Under the pieces are notes generated by a model that did no database searches, was not told the DNA's origin, and saw only the letters and a list, made by a program, of their open reading frames with translations. A stretch of DNA of 6,952 nt from positions 1 to 6,952 of the forward strand of contig DGQJ01000183.1 of NCBI GenBank assembly GCA_002389705.1. The letters run 5' to 3'. This document shows positions 5,824 to 6,952 of this stretch, in pieces (position 1 is the first letter of the stretch; every line of letters begins with the position of its first letter). Both the position numbers and the translations under genes were made by a program. The DNA is from Bacteroidales bacterium UBA4417 (lineage in GTDB: Bacteria; Bacteroidota; Bacteroidia; Bacteroidales; UBA4417).

Positions 5824-6952
5824 CTATTTCTTTATAGTCCGGCAACCGAATACCCGCCCTGCTGTACGGTCGTAATTGGCTTCAATGCGCACATTGATGG
5901 TTGATTTTCCTTCAATCAGGCTGGCCGGAAGCGGGTATTCAAAATCGTAAAACTTACCGGTTGTACCACCGTTCCAATCTACGGTTGCTATCAAAACGCC
6001 ATCAACTTTTACATCAAACTTGCGGTTTTTATCATCACCAATATAAGTAAGCAATAACGCGTTAGGAACCTGGGGCTGAACTTTCATATCGAAGGCAAAA
6101 TAATTGGCAGCGCGGGCTTCGCGGCCGGTGCGGCCCAATGCTTCGTCAACATACGATCGTTCACTGGCCTTCAGGTTGTGGTCGCGCTCGGGTTGCATTT
6201 CACCGATCCTGAAGTTATCAATGGTTGTATTTTCGATGGATTGCTGACGTTTCTTCTCTGCCTCATAATCCGCCTGCCGGGTAATCCATTCTTCCTGGGT
6301 GAAGAAATCGAAATAAACGGTGTAATACTGGTCATATGTTTTATAAAATGGTTTCAAAGGCGGATCGAAAGGTTTACCCACGCCTGACATGGAAAATTCC
6401 AGTGGTTTGCCTGATGCGGGTTTCAGCCAGTTGCCAACCTCACGGTCGGAAGTAAGCAATACCGGCACACCTACAACCGGATCGGGAGCAACCTTGCCCA
6501 ATTGCCCGGCTAAAACAATTGGGCCATTGAGTATTGCAACGCGGTTCTTGTTGTCGGGCATACTTTCGGTATACAAACTCATGGGCAAAGTTATTTCAAC
6601 CATGTCGTTGCTTTTCCAGGTGCGCTCCACCACCAGGAATCCTTCGTTGTTAATGGATGGAGTTTCGGTTTTACCGTTAACTCTAACTTTTACGCCGCCA
6701 GATGCCCATTTGGGATTACGCAGGTACAGCGCAAACTTAACCGGCTTTTTGGCAGCAAAACTCAACTTAACGGTATTTGCTTCGGGAAAAGCAGTTTCCT
6801 GTTTCAGGGTAATTCCCTTTTCCTTCCAGTTGAGCACCGAAGGGATAAAAAGGTTTACGTACAGCCCTCCGTTACTGGCCTGGTAATAAATACTCTCAAC
6901 ATACTTGCCGTGGTTTTCCATACCGGTGCCCACGCAACAGGTAAAGGTATTG
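5824..6952 (-). CDS. GH127-type beta-L-arabinofuranosidase-like protein, C-terminal part
   Basis: The frame is open at the window's upper edge and ends at TAG 5826-5824, giving 375 visible residues. The first visible residues are NTFTCCVGTGMENHGKY. A GTG at 6933 is not the start, because the conserved CC pair lies upstream of it in frame. In GH127 enzymes such as HypBA1, an adjacent Cys pair supplies the nucleophile and Zn ligands, and C5-C6 of this fragment match that place. A beta-sandwich middle domain follows (about 45-145, with LRNPKWA and NGPIVLAGQLG), then a DUF4986-like linker (about 155-225, with WLKPASGKPLEF and EEWITRQADYEAE). Last is a DUF6805-like beta-sandwich (about 240-375, with GEMQPERDHNL, GREARAANYFAFDM and VDWNGGTTGKFYDFEYPLP). 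The N-terminal alpha/alpha-barrel half lies outside the window. The expected role is exo-removal of beta-L-arabinofuranose or a related sugar; GH127-like families vary in substrate. It probably acts in the periplasm, judging by its neighbours. Confidence 0.92.
   Translation of the reverse strand, partial: NTFTCCVGTGMENHGKYVESIYYQASNGGLYVNLFIPSVLNWKEKGITLKQETAFPEANTVKLSFAAKKPVKFALYLRNPKWASGGVKVRVNGKTETPSINNEGFLVVERTWKSNDMVEITLPMSLYTESMPDNKNRVAILNGPIVLAGQLGKVAPDPVVGVPVLLTSDREVGNWLKPASGKPLEFSMSGVGKPFDPPLKPFYKTYDQYYTVYFDFFTQEEWITRQADYEAEKKRQQSIENTTIDNFRIGEMQPERDHNLKASERSYVDEALGRTGREARAANYFAFDMKVQPQVPNALLLTYIGDDKNRKFDVKVDGVLIATVDWNGGTTGKFYDFEYPLPASLIEGKSTINVRIEANYDRTAGRVFGCRTIKK

Noticed and set aside
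6389..6886. A 165-codon plus-strand reading frame
   Set aside because: It is fully antisense to the GH127-type gene and has no signal, motif or leader of its own; it is a codon-bias shadow.
6931..6933. GTG as a start codon giving a 369-residue GH127-type protein
   Set aside because: The frame stays open upstream to the window edge, and the conserved Cys pair is encoded just before this codon, so the gene continues beyond the window.

Overview
All five genes in this window lie on the minus strand, so transcription runs from high to low coordinates. The style is that of a Bacteroidota chromosome. Secreted glycoside hydrolases and a secreted peptidase are clustered, signal peptides end in A-Q, AT-rich leaders replace clear Shine-Dalgarno sites, and the protein families are ones well represented in that phylum. 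The genus cannot be fixed from this window; a Bacteroidales-type polysaccharide degrader is the best guess. No SusC/SusD pair, regulator, tRNA, rRNA, IS element or CRISPR is visible.

Layout in transcription order: (1) 6952-5824, the 3' half of a GH127-type beta-L-arabinofuranosidase-like enzyme with its C-terminal accessory domains; (2) a 140-bp gap with a long hairpin (5752-5793), probably its terminator; (3) 5683-3437, a complete secreted S9-family (DPP IV-like fold) serine peptidase; (4) after 33 bp, 3403-1583, a complete secreted GH2 glycosidase; (5) a 195-bp non-coding leader; (6) 1387/1304-822, a small Cys-rich protein of the DUF6144 / thiazoline-carboxylate-hydrolase-like type, whose export signal is separated from its body by a one-base frameshift; (7) after 55 bp, 766-1 and beyond, the N-terminal quarter or so of a large BNR/Asp-box beta-propeller protein of the VPS10/sialidase-like type.

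Taken together this looks like a periplasmic or surface module for dismantling glycans or glycoproteins. The arabinofuranosidase-like enzyme and GH2 would trim sugars, and the S9 peptidase could handle exposed peptide. Combining a GH127 enzyme with a prolyl-oligopeptidase-clan peptidase suggests plant hydroxyproline-rich glycoproteins as a substrate, but that is inference.

The most noteworthy direct observation is the frameshift at 1357-1367. Restoring one base joins a Tat-like signal peptide and an A-M-A cleavage site to the Cys-rich protein, and the apparent ATG start at 1304 then becomes the Met of that cleavage site. It may be an assembly or sequencing error, a true mutation, or slippage at a U5A6 run with a stop codon in the A site.
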